From contig CM029617.1 in NCBI GenBank assembly GCA_017311315.1, positions 11,869,075 through 11,933,074 of the forward strand: a stretch of DNA of 64,000 bases, in the 5' to 3' direction. Source of the DNA: Dendrocalamus latiflorus (taxonomy: Eukaryota > Streptophyta > Magnoliopsida > Poales > Poaceae). Positions 21,107-33,100 of the stretch are shown here, one piece after another. Every line of letters starts with the position of its first letter. The first letter of the stretch is position 1. The notes beneath the pieces were generated by a model. It ran no database searches and was not told the DNA's origin. It saw only the letters and a program-made list of their open reading frames with translations. The translations under genes and the position numbers were made by a program.

Positions 21107-22156
21107 GGGCACTCCCAACCCATGATTTCCATGGACAGTTTCCAAGAGGGAGAGAGCACAATTAATGATCCTTAGAAACTATCCCTCCCAACCCATGATT
21201 TCTATAGCAGTTTCTATATAGAGGACAACTTAAATACACCACAAAAAAGAGATGGATCAGCTGTGGATGGTACAATGACTGTGTGGGGTTGGATGGTTCA
21301 ATGAATTTTTCAAGTTTCTCACTTATCGCACTCCAACGGCAAAAATACTAGATCAACAGCATTAACACTCCAGGAGTATCAATCAGATGGCAAAAAATTT
21401 CTATAAGAGATGCCTGTCAAGAAAAAACAAGAATATCTACCTAAGTATCTCATTGAACAACACAAATGAACACAAAGTTTATCGTAAAGAGTTCAGACTT
21501 GTTAATCTATCATTTTCCCAATAAAAGCAACAGCTACAATGAAATCTTTGGCCAATACAGCAAAACATCAGGCTTGAAGCTGGTCGTCCACGCAGGAAGA
21601 TGGAAGCAGGCGTCGGCGTACGAGTGTGCGGCGCGCGCGATAAATCTTGCGCGGGGAGCGAGCAGGGCGCGCGCGCGGGAGGGTGCGAGCAGGGGTCGCG
21701 CGCGCGGGAGGGAGAGAGCGGGGGCGCGCGCGGGAGGCAGCGAGCGGGGGGCGCGCGCGCGGGAGGGAGCGAGCGGGGGGCGCGCGCGCGGGACGGCGGG
21801 AGGGAGCGAGCGGGGGGCGCGCGCGGGAGGGAGCTAGCGGGGGGCGCGCGCGCGGGACGGCGGGACGGAGCGAGCGGGGGCGCGCGAGAAAAGCGGCGGC
21901 GAGAGGAGGGGAAAGGAGTCCGCGCAGGGGATCCGGGAGGGAGGTGCGGAGGAAACGATGGGAACGGCCCAACGCGCAGGGGATCGTTTCCTTCAGCCTT
22001 GGAACACGAGAGAACTCCGTTTCTGATATGAGAAACGACGTCTACTGTTTCTCCTCTCTCTCTTCCTTAACTCAGTTGCCATATCAGCAAAATTGCTTAG
22101 GTGGCATAGTATTTAATGTTATAGAAACTACCTCTAGTTTCAGGTTGGGAGTGCCC
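21107..22156. mobile_element. PIF/Harbinger-class non-autonomous element, 1050 bp
   Basis: Terminal inverted repeats GGGCACTCCCAACC and GGTTGGGAGTGCCC (14 bp, exact), flanked by TAA on both sides (21104-21106 and 22157-22159), the usual PIF/Harbinger target duplication. No transposase inside. The core is very GC-rich. Confidence 0.85.
21645..21892. repeat. GC-rich tandem array with CpG-rich and G-rich tracts
   Basis: About eight units of 27-37 bp built from GCGCGCGCGGGAGG and GAGCGAGCGGGG inside the PIF-class element. Alternating CG runs and G-runs suggest capacity for Z-DNA and G-quadruplex. The ORFs seen here on both strands are by-products. Confidence 0.85.
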
Positions 22157-22286
22157 TAAGAAATGACTCACGTTGTTATAGTTATTTTGAAAAACGAGAG
22201 AATAAATGGTGCGAGTGGTAACGAATAAAATACATAATAAGGAAAAGAAAATAAATAAAGATATGGTACGAAAAGCACAACATTAA

Positions 22287-22639
22287 GGGTGCCTTTGGTT
22301 GAGCTTTTGGGAGCTGCTTTTGCTTCCAAAAAGCCAAAAGTCAACCAAAGGAGTGGAAACCACAAGCTGCTTTTTCAGAAGCAGCTACTTTTGGGTAGTA
22401 CAGTTTTGAAAGCACCTTGGACCCTGCTTTTGGCTTTTGGCTTTCTGCTTTTTGAAATAGTGAAAATAGATAGCTGTTTCACAGTTGTTTCAAGGAAAAT
22501 AGAGATAGGAGGTAAGTTTTATACTTGTTTAAACCAAACAGCTTACAGCTTTTCCACAGCCCACAACCTACAGCAGCTTTTCCACAGCCCACAGCTCACA
22601 GCAGCTTTTTCAGAAGCTACAGCTCAACCAAACACACCC
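22287..22639. mobile_element. Tourist/PIF-type MITE, 353 bp
   Basis: Left end GGGTGCCTTTGGTTGAGC and right end GCTCAACCAAACACACCC are inverted repeats with two mismatches. TAA flanks both sides (22284-22286 and 22640-22642). The inner sequence has repeated AGCTGCTTTT-like motifs and no coding. Confidence 0.88.
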
Positions 22640-22642
22640 TAA

Positions 22643-23960
22643 ATTTACATGCAAGTCCAACATATATCACAAATCCTCAAACATTATGTGTCTTACATTA
22701 GTCAAGGAGGGAGTAAACCAAGCAGTCTGAAATTACCATAAGAGTTCTATGAATGGGTAGAGTTTAGTTGGTTGTAGCTGACTTTGCCTGAAGACTCAAT
22801 CTGTTCCATGCATTTTACTCCATCCAATTATAAATATAAAGAAAAAAATCTTTTAGCACAAAAATTAAGTAGTAGTAGAAAATGACATTGGTACACTTTA
22901 TTTATTTACGTATTTTACAAGCTCTTCTCTTAAATATGTTGGGGCTGAGACCCATTTATTGACGAGAATGTAGGCAGCTATTCCAGGAAAGATATAATAG
23001 AAAGTTACAACGTGAATGCGTATCACATCCGTAGAATGGTTTAGTTTAGAGAAAAGTTGATAAAACTAAATGGAAAATCATGTTTTTGTTTCCGCCCGTG
23101 CGTCCATTGGTTCTATGGGACGCACGCCTTTGAGCTCTGTTGGATCAAGAGCTCACCTATACACAATTTTGGTTTGAAAATTTACCAATTTTGCTTCCAA
23201 GTTTATCACAACTTACTTCCAGATTTACACTAATTTGATTTTCATTCTTTCATGATTGATTTATTTTTCATTTTATTCTAGTTTGCCTCGTTGTTGCACT
23301 TGATTTGATTTTAAATTTATACCAACTTTGCTTTTATACTATCCCAAATTTGTTTTCATATTTAATCTGACTTGCATAGAAATTCATACTAACATTTTTC
23401 TAAATTTATGTTGACTTGCTCCTAAATTTTCTTTTGAATGTGTCCTAAATTTGTTTGAAGTACATACCAATTTTGCTTCCAAAATATCTCCAATTTGCTT
23501 CCACGTTTAATCTAACTTATAAAGAAATTCGTACTGGCTTGCTCCTAAATTTGTTTTCAAATATATACTAATTTGTTTGAAATATATGCCGATTTTGCTT
23601 TCAACTATCTTGTTTCCATATTTAATCTGACTTATACATAAATTTATATCGTATTGTTTTCATTTTATGCTGACTTACTTCCAAATTTACTTTCAAATAT
23701 ATCCTAATTTGTTGAAAATTTATATAGTTTTTTCTTACACATGATTTAGACAATAGGACACATTTGGTATGATCCTTTTTTTGTCGTGTAGCCGAATTTG
23801 AGTGTGTGCGGGTCCCCGTCGGACGCACAGGCTGTCTTTGTCGTGTACGAAAATGACTTCTCCATCTTATCATCTGAATCTGGTCGACTTCACATCACGC
23901 TGTCGGCAGCAAGAAAATGTCATCCCTGAATTTTTCCTCGGAAGAAACCTCTCGATATCT
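22643..23960. repeat. AT-rich DNA with a degenerate repeat of about 130 bp
   Basis: From about 23160 to 23740 phrases such as TTGCTCCTAAATTTGTTTTC recur at about 125-135 bp (23416, 23539, 23675). Short inverted GTGCGTCC/GGACGCAC strings near 23096 and 23818 could be ends of an old element, but I found no target duplication. No gene. Confidence 0.5.
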
Positions 23961-24105
23961 TGGGCCACCATCAGCCAATAATTGATCTTGTACAGCGTTG
24001 GCGAAGGTGATGGGAGCTGTATTCAACTAGCAATGTAAGCGCGGCGGTATACGTTACATTAGCTACCGTGGGAAGAGATCTACAGGTAGACAGAGGGAGC
24101 TTGCT

Positions 24106-27100
24106 ATGGCGGTGGAGGAAGAGGGGAGGAAAGGCATCCCAACTCTCCTCTCCTCTGGGGAGGAGAACATCGCCTCTAACATCACCCAGGTGCCCAGATT
24201 CCTCTCCTCTTCTTTGCTCCAAGATTGTTAATTTTATTTTTTTTAAAAAAAATATTGTTAACCTTAGTTCAAAATGGAGACAAAACAAATGGATTTAGGT
24301 GCTTGAGGTTGGTGTCTTGGGATGTGGTTGTTTGTGGCTTTCCTTCTTATTTTCAGTAAAGATATGCTCAGTTCAGCATTTTTAGGTACTATATAAATTA
24401 TAATTCTTGGATAAGTAGAGGATTTGGGGTGAGTTATTAGTTAGGACTAGTTAAGCTAGTTCTTGCTTGTTTTGGATTTTCCTCGTTCTTCTGTTCAGCG
24501 TCCGGCTTTTGCATTTATCTGTTTACTTCGTGTGGTTTACTTTATCCTTTTGTTCAGCTGATAGGTTGGACGCCACTTATAGAAATGAAGAAAATTGCTA
24601 AGAAAGACGGCATAGAAGCTCGGTTGGTTGGAAAGATGGAAGCGTATCAACCCCTTTGCTCGGTTAAGGACAGATGCGCTCTCGGGTGCGCGAACGCAAT
24701 CCTTCGCCACTGATTCACTTAATTCATTTCTTGAATTATACGTGTCATTTTTTTCCAGACTAAACTATTTCTTGAATTAATATTGTGTAACCAATCGTAT
24801 CTCTGGCACTGTTTTTGCATGCATATTGTCTGCAGAATGATTGAAGATGCTGAGGAGAAAGGCTTGATTGCACCTGGTGTTACGACACTGATTGAGCCAA
24901 CAAGTGGCAATCATGGGATCGGTTTGGCGTCCATTGCTGTTCAGAAGGGCTACAAGCTTATTGCTATCATGCCTGCTAAATATTCACTTGACAAGCAGAT
25001 GCTATTGAGATTTTTGGGTGCTGAATTGATATTAACAGGTTAGAAGTAGGATCTCATTCCCAGCTCCTAGAAATGGTTAGGAACTCAACAAGCACTTAAG
25101 TGCCTCATGTAGTATTTTTTCCCCCTCAACAAGCATTTTTCTGTTGAACCTGCTGATTTCTCAGTAACTTGTGTTCTGTTCGTTAGTTATATAGTTATAC
25201 TGTTGAGGAAGGGTCTCCGCGCTACATCGGGCCCACGATAACTTTGGCGTCAAGACACACATCGGGGAATCTATCTGGGACAAGCTCCATGTATCAACCC
25301 TAGACGAAGTCCGAAGTTCGCCCCGGATGGGATCTGGGAAACCAAGACAGAACCCCAAGACTGACCTTGGCCAAGTTCCGGAGTTCACCCCGGATGATAT
25401 CCAGAGTCCTCTCGGACGGGGTCCGTGCCACCCCGGACAAGGTCTAGTGGTCGACCCAAGACGAAGTCCAGAGGCCAACCTCGGGCGAAGTCTGGAGGCC
25501 AACCTCGGATGGGGTCCGGGAGCAACCCTAGCAAGGTCCGTGGACTGGCCCTGGAGTCCCTAGGGCACAGCGGGACCCACTTGGCATGAAGAACGAGAAT
25601 ACCCTTAGGAGTAAGCTAGGCCTCGAGGGTAGACTTGTAACTTCACTCGTCTCCTCCTCCCACTCTATAAATAGAGCCCCTTGTAAGTGGAGGAGGGAGG
25701 CCATTTTGTAACTCTAGACAACCATATGCAATATACTTGTTTATCCATCCGTGTGTGATTCTTGTTCGGTCCCTTCACATTCTCGGTGGTCTTCAAATCC
25801 GGCCGGGGATGCTTACAAGTGTACTGTCTGATCTCGTATCGACAACAGTTGGCGCCATCTGTGGGGACTCGGGTGAGAAGTAATGCCACCTAAGAAGGGG
25901 AAAGCACGGAAGGTCACTGAACTGGGAGGTGCAGACCGCATCCACGTGCGCTACTCCATGCACTACGTTCATGCGGGCCCCTCCGAAGTCCATCTCCTTC
26001 AGACTCCTTCCGGGTGCTCTAGATCTTGGACTACGTTGGCGCACACCGCTCTGAACTTGCTCTCCTTCGAGCCCTCTCCAAGTGCTCCAAACCTTGGACC
26101 ATGTTTGCATGCACCGCTCTGATCTTCCCCTCCTCCAGACCCCCTCTAGGTGCTCCAAACCTCAGACCTTGTCCGTGCACGCCACCCTGAACTTTGTCCA
26201 CACATGCCACTCTGTGCACTTCATTCGCGCGCGCTGCTATAGACCCCCTCTCCTCTGGACCCCCTTCAGGTGCTCTGGGCCTCAGATCCCATCCGCGCGC
26301 GTCGCTCTGGACTTTGCTTGGGTTCTCTACTCTCTGGGTCCAGCCTTGCTATGCTCCCCAGACCCCTTCCACGGAACCCATTTCTGGAACCTCTTTGCGG
26401 ACCCCTCCGCGCCATCTCCACTTGGGCACTCCAGACCTCTCCATGGACTCCCTCCACTCACTTTGCACTACTCCAGACACAATTTTCTCACTCCATGCGT
26501 TTCGAACCCCCTCTGCTCACTCCGTGTGCTTTGGAACCCCTTCGCTCACTTCACGAGCTCTAGACCCTTGGCGCTTACTCAGTCGTACCGCGCCGACAAG
26601 CCCTAACATGCCTCGATGGCTTTTGCCTTGGTGTGGTTCAACTCAGCCTTGATGGCTTGGTCTTAGCCGAACATTGCTTCGCCTTGATGATGTCTCCTTG
26701 ACTAGGAGCTTCCCCTAGCTCGATGGATTCACCTTGGTGATCTCCAACACGCCTCGAATGTCTTTGCCTTGGTGTGGTTCAACCCATTCTTGATGGCTTT
26801 GCCTCGACTAAGCTTCACCTCACCTTGATGGCATCTCCTCAACTAGAGGCTCCCCTTAGCTTGATGGATTCACCTCGGTGAGCCCCAACATGCCTTGATG
26901 GCTTTGCCTCGGCATGGTTCAACCCAGCCTCAATGACTTTACCTCGACCAAACATCACTCCATCTCGATGGCGTCTCCTGGACTAGGAACTCCCCCTAGC
27001 TCGATGGTTTTACCTTGGCGACCCCCAACACACCTAGATAGCTTTGCCTCGGCATGGTTCAACCCATCCTTGATGGCTTTGCCTTAGCCGAACATTGTTT

Positions 27101-30100
27101 CGTCTCGATGTCATCTCCTCAACTAGGGGCTACTCCTAGGTCGATGGATTTACCTTGGTGACCCCCAACACGTCTCACTAGCTTTTCCTTGGCATGGTTC
27201 AACCCGGCCTCGTCAGCTTTGCCTTGGTCAAGCTTCGCCTCACCTCGATGGTGTCTCCTCGACTAGGGGCTCCACCTAGCTTGATGGATTCACCTCGGTG
27301 ACCCTTAACACACCTCAATGGCTTTGCCTAGGCATAGTTCAACTTGGCCTCGATAGCTTTACCTCGACCAAGCTTCACCTTGCCTCGATGGTGTCTTCTC
27401 GACTAGGGGCTCCCCATAGCTCGATGGATTCACCTCAATGAGCGCCAACATCTCAATGGCTTTGCCTCGATGTGGTTCAACTTGACCTTGACGGCTTTGC
27501 CTTGGCCGAACATCGCTTCGCCTCGATGGCGTCTCCTTGATTAGGGTCTCTCCTTGCTCGATGGATTCATTTCGATGACCCCCAACATACTTCGACGGCT
27601 TTGCCTCGGTGTGGTTTAACCCGACCTTGATAGCTTTGCCTCAGCCGAACAATGCTTCATCTGGATTGTGTCTCCTCGACCAGGGGATGCCCCTAGCTTG
27701 ATGGATTCATCCAGGTGACCCCCAATACATCTCGATGGATTTGCCTTAGCGTGGTTCAACCCAGCCTAGATGGCTTTGCCATGACCAAACATCGCTTCGC
27801 CTCGATGACATTTCATCGATTAGGTAATCCCCTTAGCTCAAGGGATTCACCTCGGCGACCCCTAACACGTCTCGATGACTTTGCCTCGGTGTGGTTCAAC
27901 TCGGCTTCCATGGCTTTGCCTCAGCCAAGATTTGCATTGCCTTGATGATGTCTCCTTGACTAGGGGCTCCCCCTAGTTCGATGGATTCACCTCGATGACT
28001 CCCAACATGCCTCGATGGTATGGCCTTAGCGTGGTTCAACCTAGCCTCAATGGCTTTTCCTTGGCTGAACTTTTCTTCACCTCGATGGTGTCTCCTCGAC
28101 TAGGGGCTACCCCTAACTTGACAGATTCACCTCGATGAGCTCTAACATGCATAGATGGCTTGACCTCAACATGGTTCAACTCGGCCTAGATGGCTTTGCA
28201 CCCTCCGACTGGGGTCGGGTCTCGCCCTCCATAGTCACGCCTCTTTACACCCATCATCCAGGGCCAGGTCAACAACCACCCCCCTCCGGGGTTGGGTCTC
28301 TTCCTCTGGGGTCACATCGCCTTACACCCACCCTCTGGAGTTAGGTCGACGACCAGTCACCCTTCGGGGTCGGGTCTCTCCCTCCGAGGTCACGCAACCT
28401 TACACCCACTCTCCGGGGTTGGGTCAATGACCACACACCCTCTAGGGTCGACTCTCACCCTCGGGGGTCACGTGGCCTTACACCCACCCTCCAGGGTTGG
28501 GTGTTGCCCTCCGGGGTCGCGCTGCCTTACACAGACCCTTCAGGGTTAGGTCGACGACAACCCATCCTCCGAGGCTAGGTCCCCGACGAGCTCCAAGGTC
28601 CTGGTGCCATGCCATGTTGGTCGGTATCCGAGCCAGCATCATTCCTCGTGCGAAGATGAGTCCTGGCATGGGGTACAAAGAGCCAATCTTTGGACATCCT
28701 GCATGGTGGCGATAGGAATAGCGGCCAGACCTTGACCCCAACTAGTCACCCTTGGCCGCCACACAAACATAGGTGCTCTGTGTGAAACTCGAGGCTTAAA
28801 TGACTCTGCCCGAGAAGGTTTGGTTCCTAAGCAACCAGCAGTTAGTTTGTTTTGCCACACCACTGTCTGTAAGGGTAAGTAGAAAGTCATTGTAAACATT
28901 TTATCACTGCATAGAACACCCAAGAACGTTGGACCCAAAGGCCCGTAACTCCATAAAAACACAATAGCTACAAAAGGGGGTCAGCTCTTAGGAAGCACAA
29001 AAAGCTACATAGAAGGCTCTACTTGAAAGCCAGCATCAACAGGGGCCACTTGGGCACTCCGATGAGCTAAGATGCATACACTAGCAGCTAGCACTAGCAT
29101 ACTTATGGCAAGCATCACGCCTAGGATGGATCCGGTCCCCGAAACCTCCCTCTTGCACGCCAGAGCAACCTCCCTCGTACAGTTGAGCGTGGGCTCGGTG
29201 GATGAGCCCATCAAAATAGCTCAACCCACGCATACTCCAAACCCATGAGAAGAAGGAGCAGGCATGCTCGGTGATAGCCTTGTAACTTCACTCACCTCCT
29301 CCCACTCTATAATTAGGACCCCTCGTAAGTGAAGGGGAGGTCATTTTGTAACTCTAGACACTCATATGCAATATACTTGTTCATCTATCCGTGTGTGCTT
29401 CTCATTTGGTCCCTTCGCATTCTAGGCAGTCTTCAAATACGACCAGAGATGCTTACAAGTGTACTGTCTGATCTCGTATCGATGTCATATACTAAATTAC
29501 TGATTACTGTTTGTCTTATAAAAAAACATCCTCAAGTGTATCTTTGATAAGTGATTAGTGTTAAGGAACGCCTTTCTTTTGCTGCAGATCCCACAACTGG
29601 GTATAAGGGAATGGATGACAAGGTGAAAGAGCTAATAAAGAGTATACCAAATTCTCATTGTCTGAATCAAATAGCCAATCCAGCAAATCCGGAGGCACAC
29701 TTCAAATGGACTGGTACTTGTTCCGGAGAATCCACATTTTCATGCTTTACAAATTGCAACTATTTTATCGTCTATTGTGAATCTTTTTGTTCCTGGGCAC
29801 CATACTTCATGGTCATTTTCTAAAAACATCAGGACCTGAGATATGGAAGGACACAGTAGGCAAAGTGGATATGTTTGTGGCCTCTGTCGGTTCAGGAGGC
29901 ACATTGACAGGCGTGGGAAGGTACCTGAAGATGAAAAATCCATCAATAAATATAGTATGTGTGGAACCTTCAGAAAGTGCTGTAATTTCAGGTAACCTGT
30001 TCAGTATTAGTTTCAAGTTTCTGGTAACTATGAGAAGGATCTGTTAGGGACGTCTCTTAAGTAGATATATAAAGAAATCTCACAACTATGAGAAGGAATA

Positions 30101-33100
30101 ATGCGATCTTTTAGTTTCCATGTATTAAGGGCAATGCTCGTATATAGTTCTAGTAACATAATAATGTTTAAATATTTACAACATATGCATTATTTATATA
30201 TTCAGTAAAAACACAAACTTCGATTGTAGCAAAAAAGACACTATATTTATTTATTGGACAATGACTTGCCCTTTCCGTCCGTCCGTATGTGAACATACGG
30301 TCAACGGTTAGCAAGGATGATAAAATAAAAAAAGAACATGAGATGAACTGTGTAGCTTAGTAGTCGATCCGCATTATTGTATGACAATCTGCATGCTAAT
30401 GTGTGTTTCTGTTTAAGTGCAATTCTCAAGTACATGGACGGATGGACCAAAGATATCTTCATTTTTTAGGGGAAAAAATCCTTTCTTTTGCTGTTAAGCT
30501 CCTCAAATTGACCTCCAAATTCTTGGAAATTTCTCATTTGGAAGGTAACGTAAGAAATCAAGCATTTAAAAATATACAGAAAATATATATAATATTCAAA
30601 CAATATAGTAAATTTTAGTTTATGAAAATCTATACAACAATAAAATTTTTACTTTATAAAGTTTATATTAAGATATGCTTGATATTTTACTTGATGTTTT
30701 TTATTTTTCACGATCTTTAAAATACAATTTTGACCACTATTTTTTATAACTTTATATTAAGATATGCTAATAAAATTATAATATTATTAAAATATTTTAA
30801 CGACAAATCTAATGATATAATTTTTGTATAGTGATCTATATAGTTTTAATCTATTGATGACCAAACTTTATAAAGTTTAACGGTACATATTCTAAGAAGT
30901 CAAGTAAATAAGAATGGATAAAGTGTATGGTAAAATTTAGTGTATCATTATTAGTCTATCTTATTCAATTTGAAACTTTTAAAACAAACATATCAGTCAC
31001 CAGCCAACCTTTTTGAAACGAACAGGCAGGAGGGCTGTCTATTTAACTGATTAAGGAGGAGGAGTCTTAAAATACAACAAAAAAGATTTTACAGAACCAA
31101 AAAAAGGCGGGAGGCGCGAGATGTGTTGCCCCCGTAACAGGGCAGGCTGCAGCCTCGTCTTCTAATTTTTTCGAAGAGAACCGCAGGCCGAGTGCTGGAG
31201 TTACAGAACACCCTCGAGTTACGCTCTTTCCTTGACTCCCAAGCCACCGGAAGGACCACGTTATGCCTTCTCTCTGATGTGTTCGAGCGTTGACCACGGA
31301 ATCCCACCAGTCCCGAACGGAATGGCTGCATATCTGCAAACACAGCCTCTATCCATAACTTCGGTTTTCTAGAGATAGGAAACGAGATAGGAAACGATAA
31401 CGGATAATCTATTTTATCCGATATTTACATCTAAAAAATGCAAATATGATAAGTAAAATATGTATTTGAAAGTATTTGTATTCAAGAATATTCGTATCCA
31501 TATTTGAGAACATTCATATTCGCATTTGTATTAAAAAATATTCGTATTCATATTCGAGATAATTCGATTCGTATTCGATCCGTTTCCTATGCGATTCAGA
31601 ATTTTGTGATTGGAAATTTGAATTTAGGTGGTTTGAAACCGGTAACTGTTCTGGTAACTAGTCAAAAACCGGTGAAAAACCGACAAAACCGCTAGAAATT
31701 TGTTCTACCAAGATTTGTTACAGAAGTTGTAGAAGGATATTTGTATTTGACCGAATTAAGTACATATTATATTCGAATTCGTATCCGTTATGACGAAGAG
31801 TGGGAAACGTTAACGGATAATCCGTTTTATCCGATATTCGTATCCAGGAAAACGCGAATTTTCTAAGCAAAATCCGTATTCGAGAATATTTGTATCTGTG
31901 TTTGAGAATATTCGTATTTGAGAATATTCGTATTCGTATTCGAAACTATTTGATTCGTATTCGATCTGTTTTTGGAACCCGAGAAAAACCCAAACGAATT
32001 TTGTGATTCAAATTTTGAATTTGGGCAGCTTGAAACTGGTAACCGTTTCGGTAACCGATCAAAAACTGGTGAAAAACTAGCAAAACCGTTAAAATTTTGT
32101 TCTACCGATATTTGTTACAGATGTTGTAAGAGGATATTCATATTCGACCAAATTAAGTACATATTCGATTTGAATTCGTATCCGTTACGACATTCAATTC
32201 GTATTCGAGAATATTCGAATTCATATTCATATTCATATTAAAAATATGGATTCATATTCATTTTTAAAACTATTTGATCGTATCCGATTCATTTCCATCC
32301 CTAGTTATGACATTCGATTCGTATTCAGAAATATTTGAATTCGTATTCATTTTAAAAATATGGATTCGCATTCATATTTGAGACTATTCGATCGTATCTG
32401 ATCCATTTCCATCCCTACCCATTTCCCAATGTTATGTGGGTAGTAGTAGGATTGTAAACGGAGTCGGATAATTTCCGTCCGTTCGACCGACCGATCGAAG
32501 GCTCACAGAGTAAATATGGAAGGGGTAAATAGATATCCGACACTATCTGTGTCCGACTCCGAGAAAAATACAGAATAAGATACGAGATGAGTGAATCCAT
32601 CCGTATATATCTATATGTCAAGTGATATGAGTAAGTCTACTGTGACTTCACTTAGGAACAAGCTAATAGATAGACGGATTGTCATGTCTAAACAGTTGGA
32701 GAATATTGAGAGCTATCCCTTTGATATCTCAGTGATTAGTCTCTCTATATACGCTCTGATTATATCATATTGTTTAATGTCATGTGTAGGGGTGCAAAAG
32801 AAGCGGATAATTTTCGTCCGACCGACCTTCTGAAGGCTTGTGGAACGAATACGGAATGAAAAAATGGGTATCCGATATTATCTATGTCCGACTCTGACTC
32901 TAAGAAAAAATATGGAATATGATACAGGATAAGTGATATCCATCCGTATCTACTCCGACTACACCCCTAGATAGCAATGAGTCACCAACCAATCAACTAC
33001 TCCATCCATCTCGTAATATAAGTCCAAAGCATATCATACGCACAACCCAAGAAGACATTATATCTAAAAAGTTAATACGATTGGACCATACATACCCATT

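Larger units (their letters stand above)
25201..29487 (+). mobile_element. Non-autonomous gypsy-type LTR retrotransposon in intron 3
   Basis: Flanked by TATAC on both sides (25196-25200, 29488-29492). The 5' LTR is 25201-25847 and begins TGTTGAGGAAGG. The 3' LTR keeps only its last part (about 29278-29487). The two copies share the TATA region, the ATGCAATATACTTGTT segment and GATCTCGTATCGA. The interior has a short start of gag (MPPKKGKARKVTELGG at 25883) but no protease, reverse transcriptase or integrase. Most of it is tandem repeats. Confidence 0.85.

Noticed and set aside
21466..22159. Long Arg/Gly/Ala-rich ORFs on both strands
   Set aside because: They lie over the GC array of the PIF-class element. 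Open frames on both strands reflect base composition.
23093..23832. A possible Mutator-like element with GCCCGTGCGTCC / GGACGCACAGGC ends
   Set aside because: Ends are short and imperfect and no 9-bp target duplication was seen.
24080..24298. An alternative ORF (MGRDLQVDRG...) over the first cysteine synthase exon
   Set aside because: The frame from the ATG at 24106 matches the family N-terminus and joins exon 2 in phase; the other frame does not.
31380..32300. Repeats that could suggest a CRISPR array
   Set aside because: The repeats are variable, without uniform spacers, in a plant nuclear sequence; a decayed hAT element fits.
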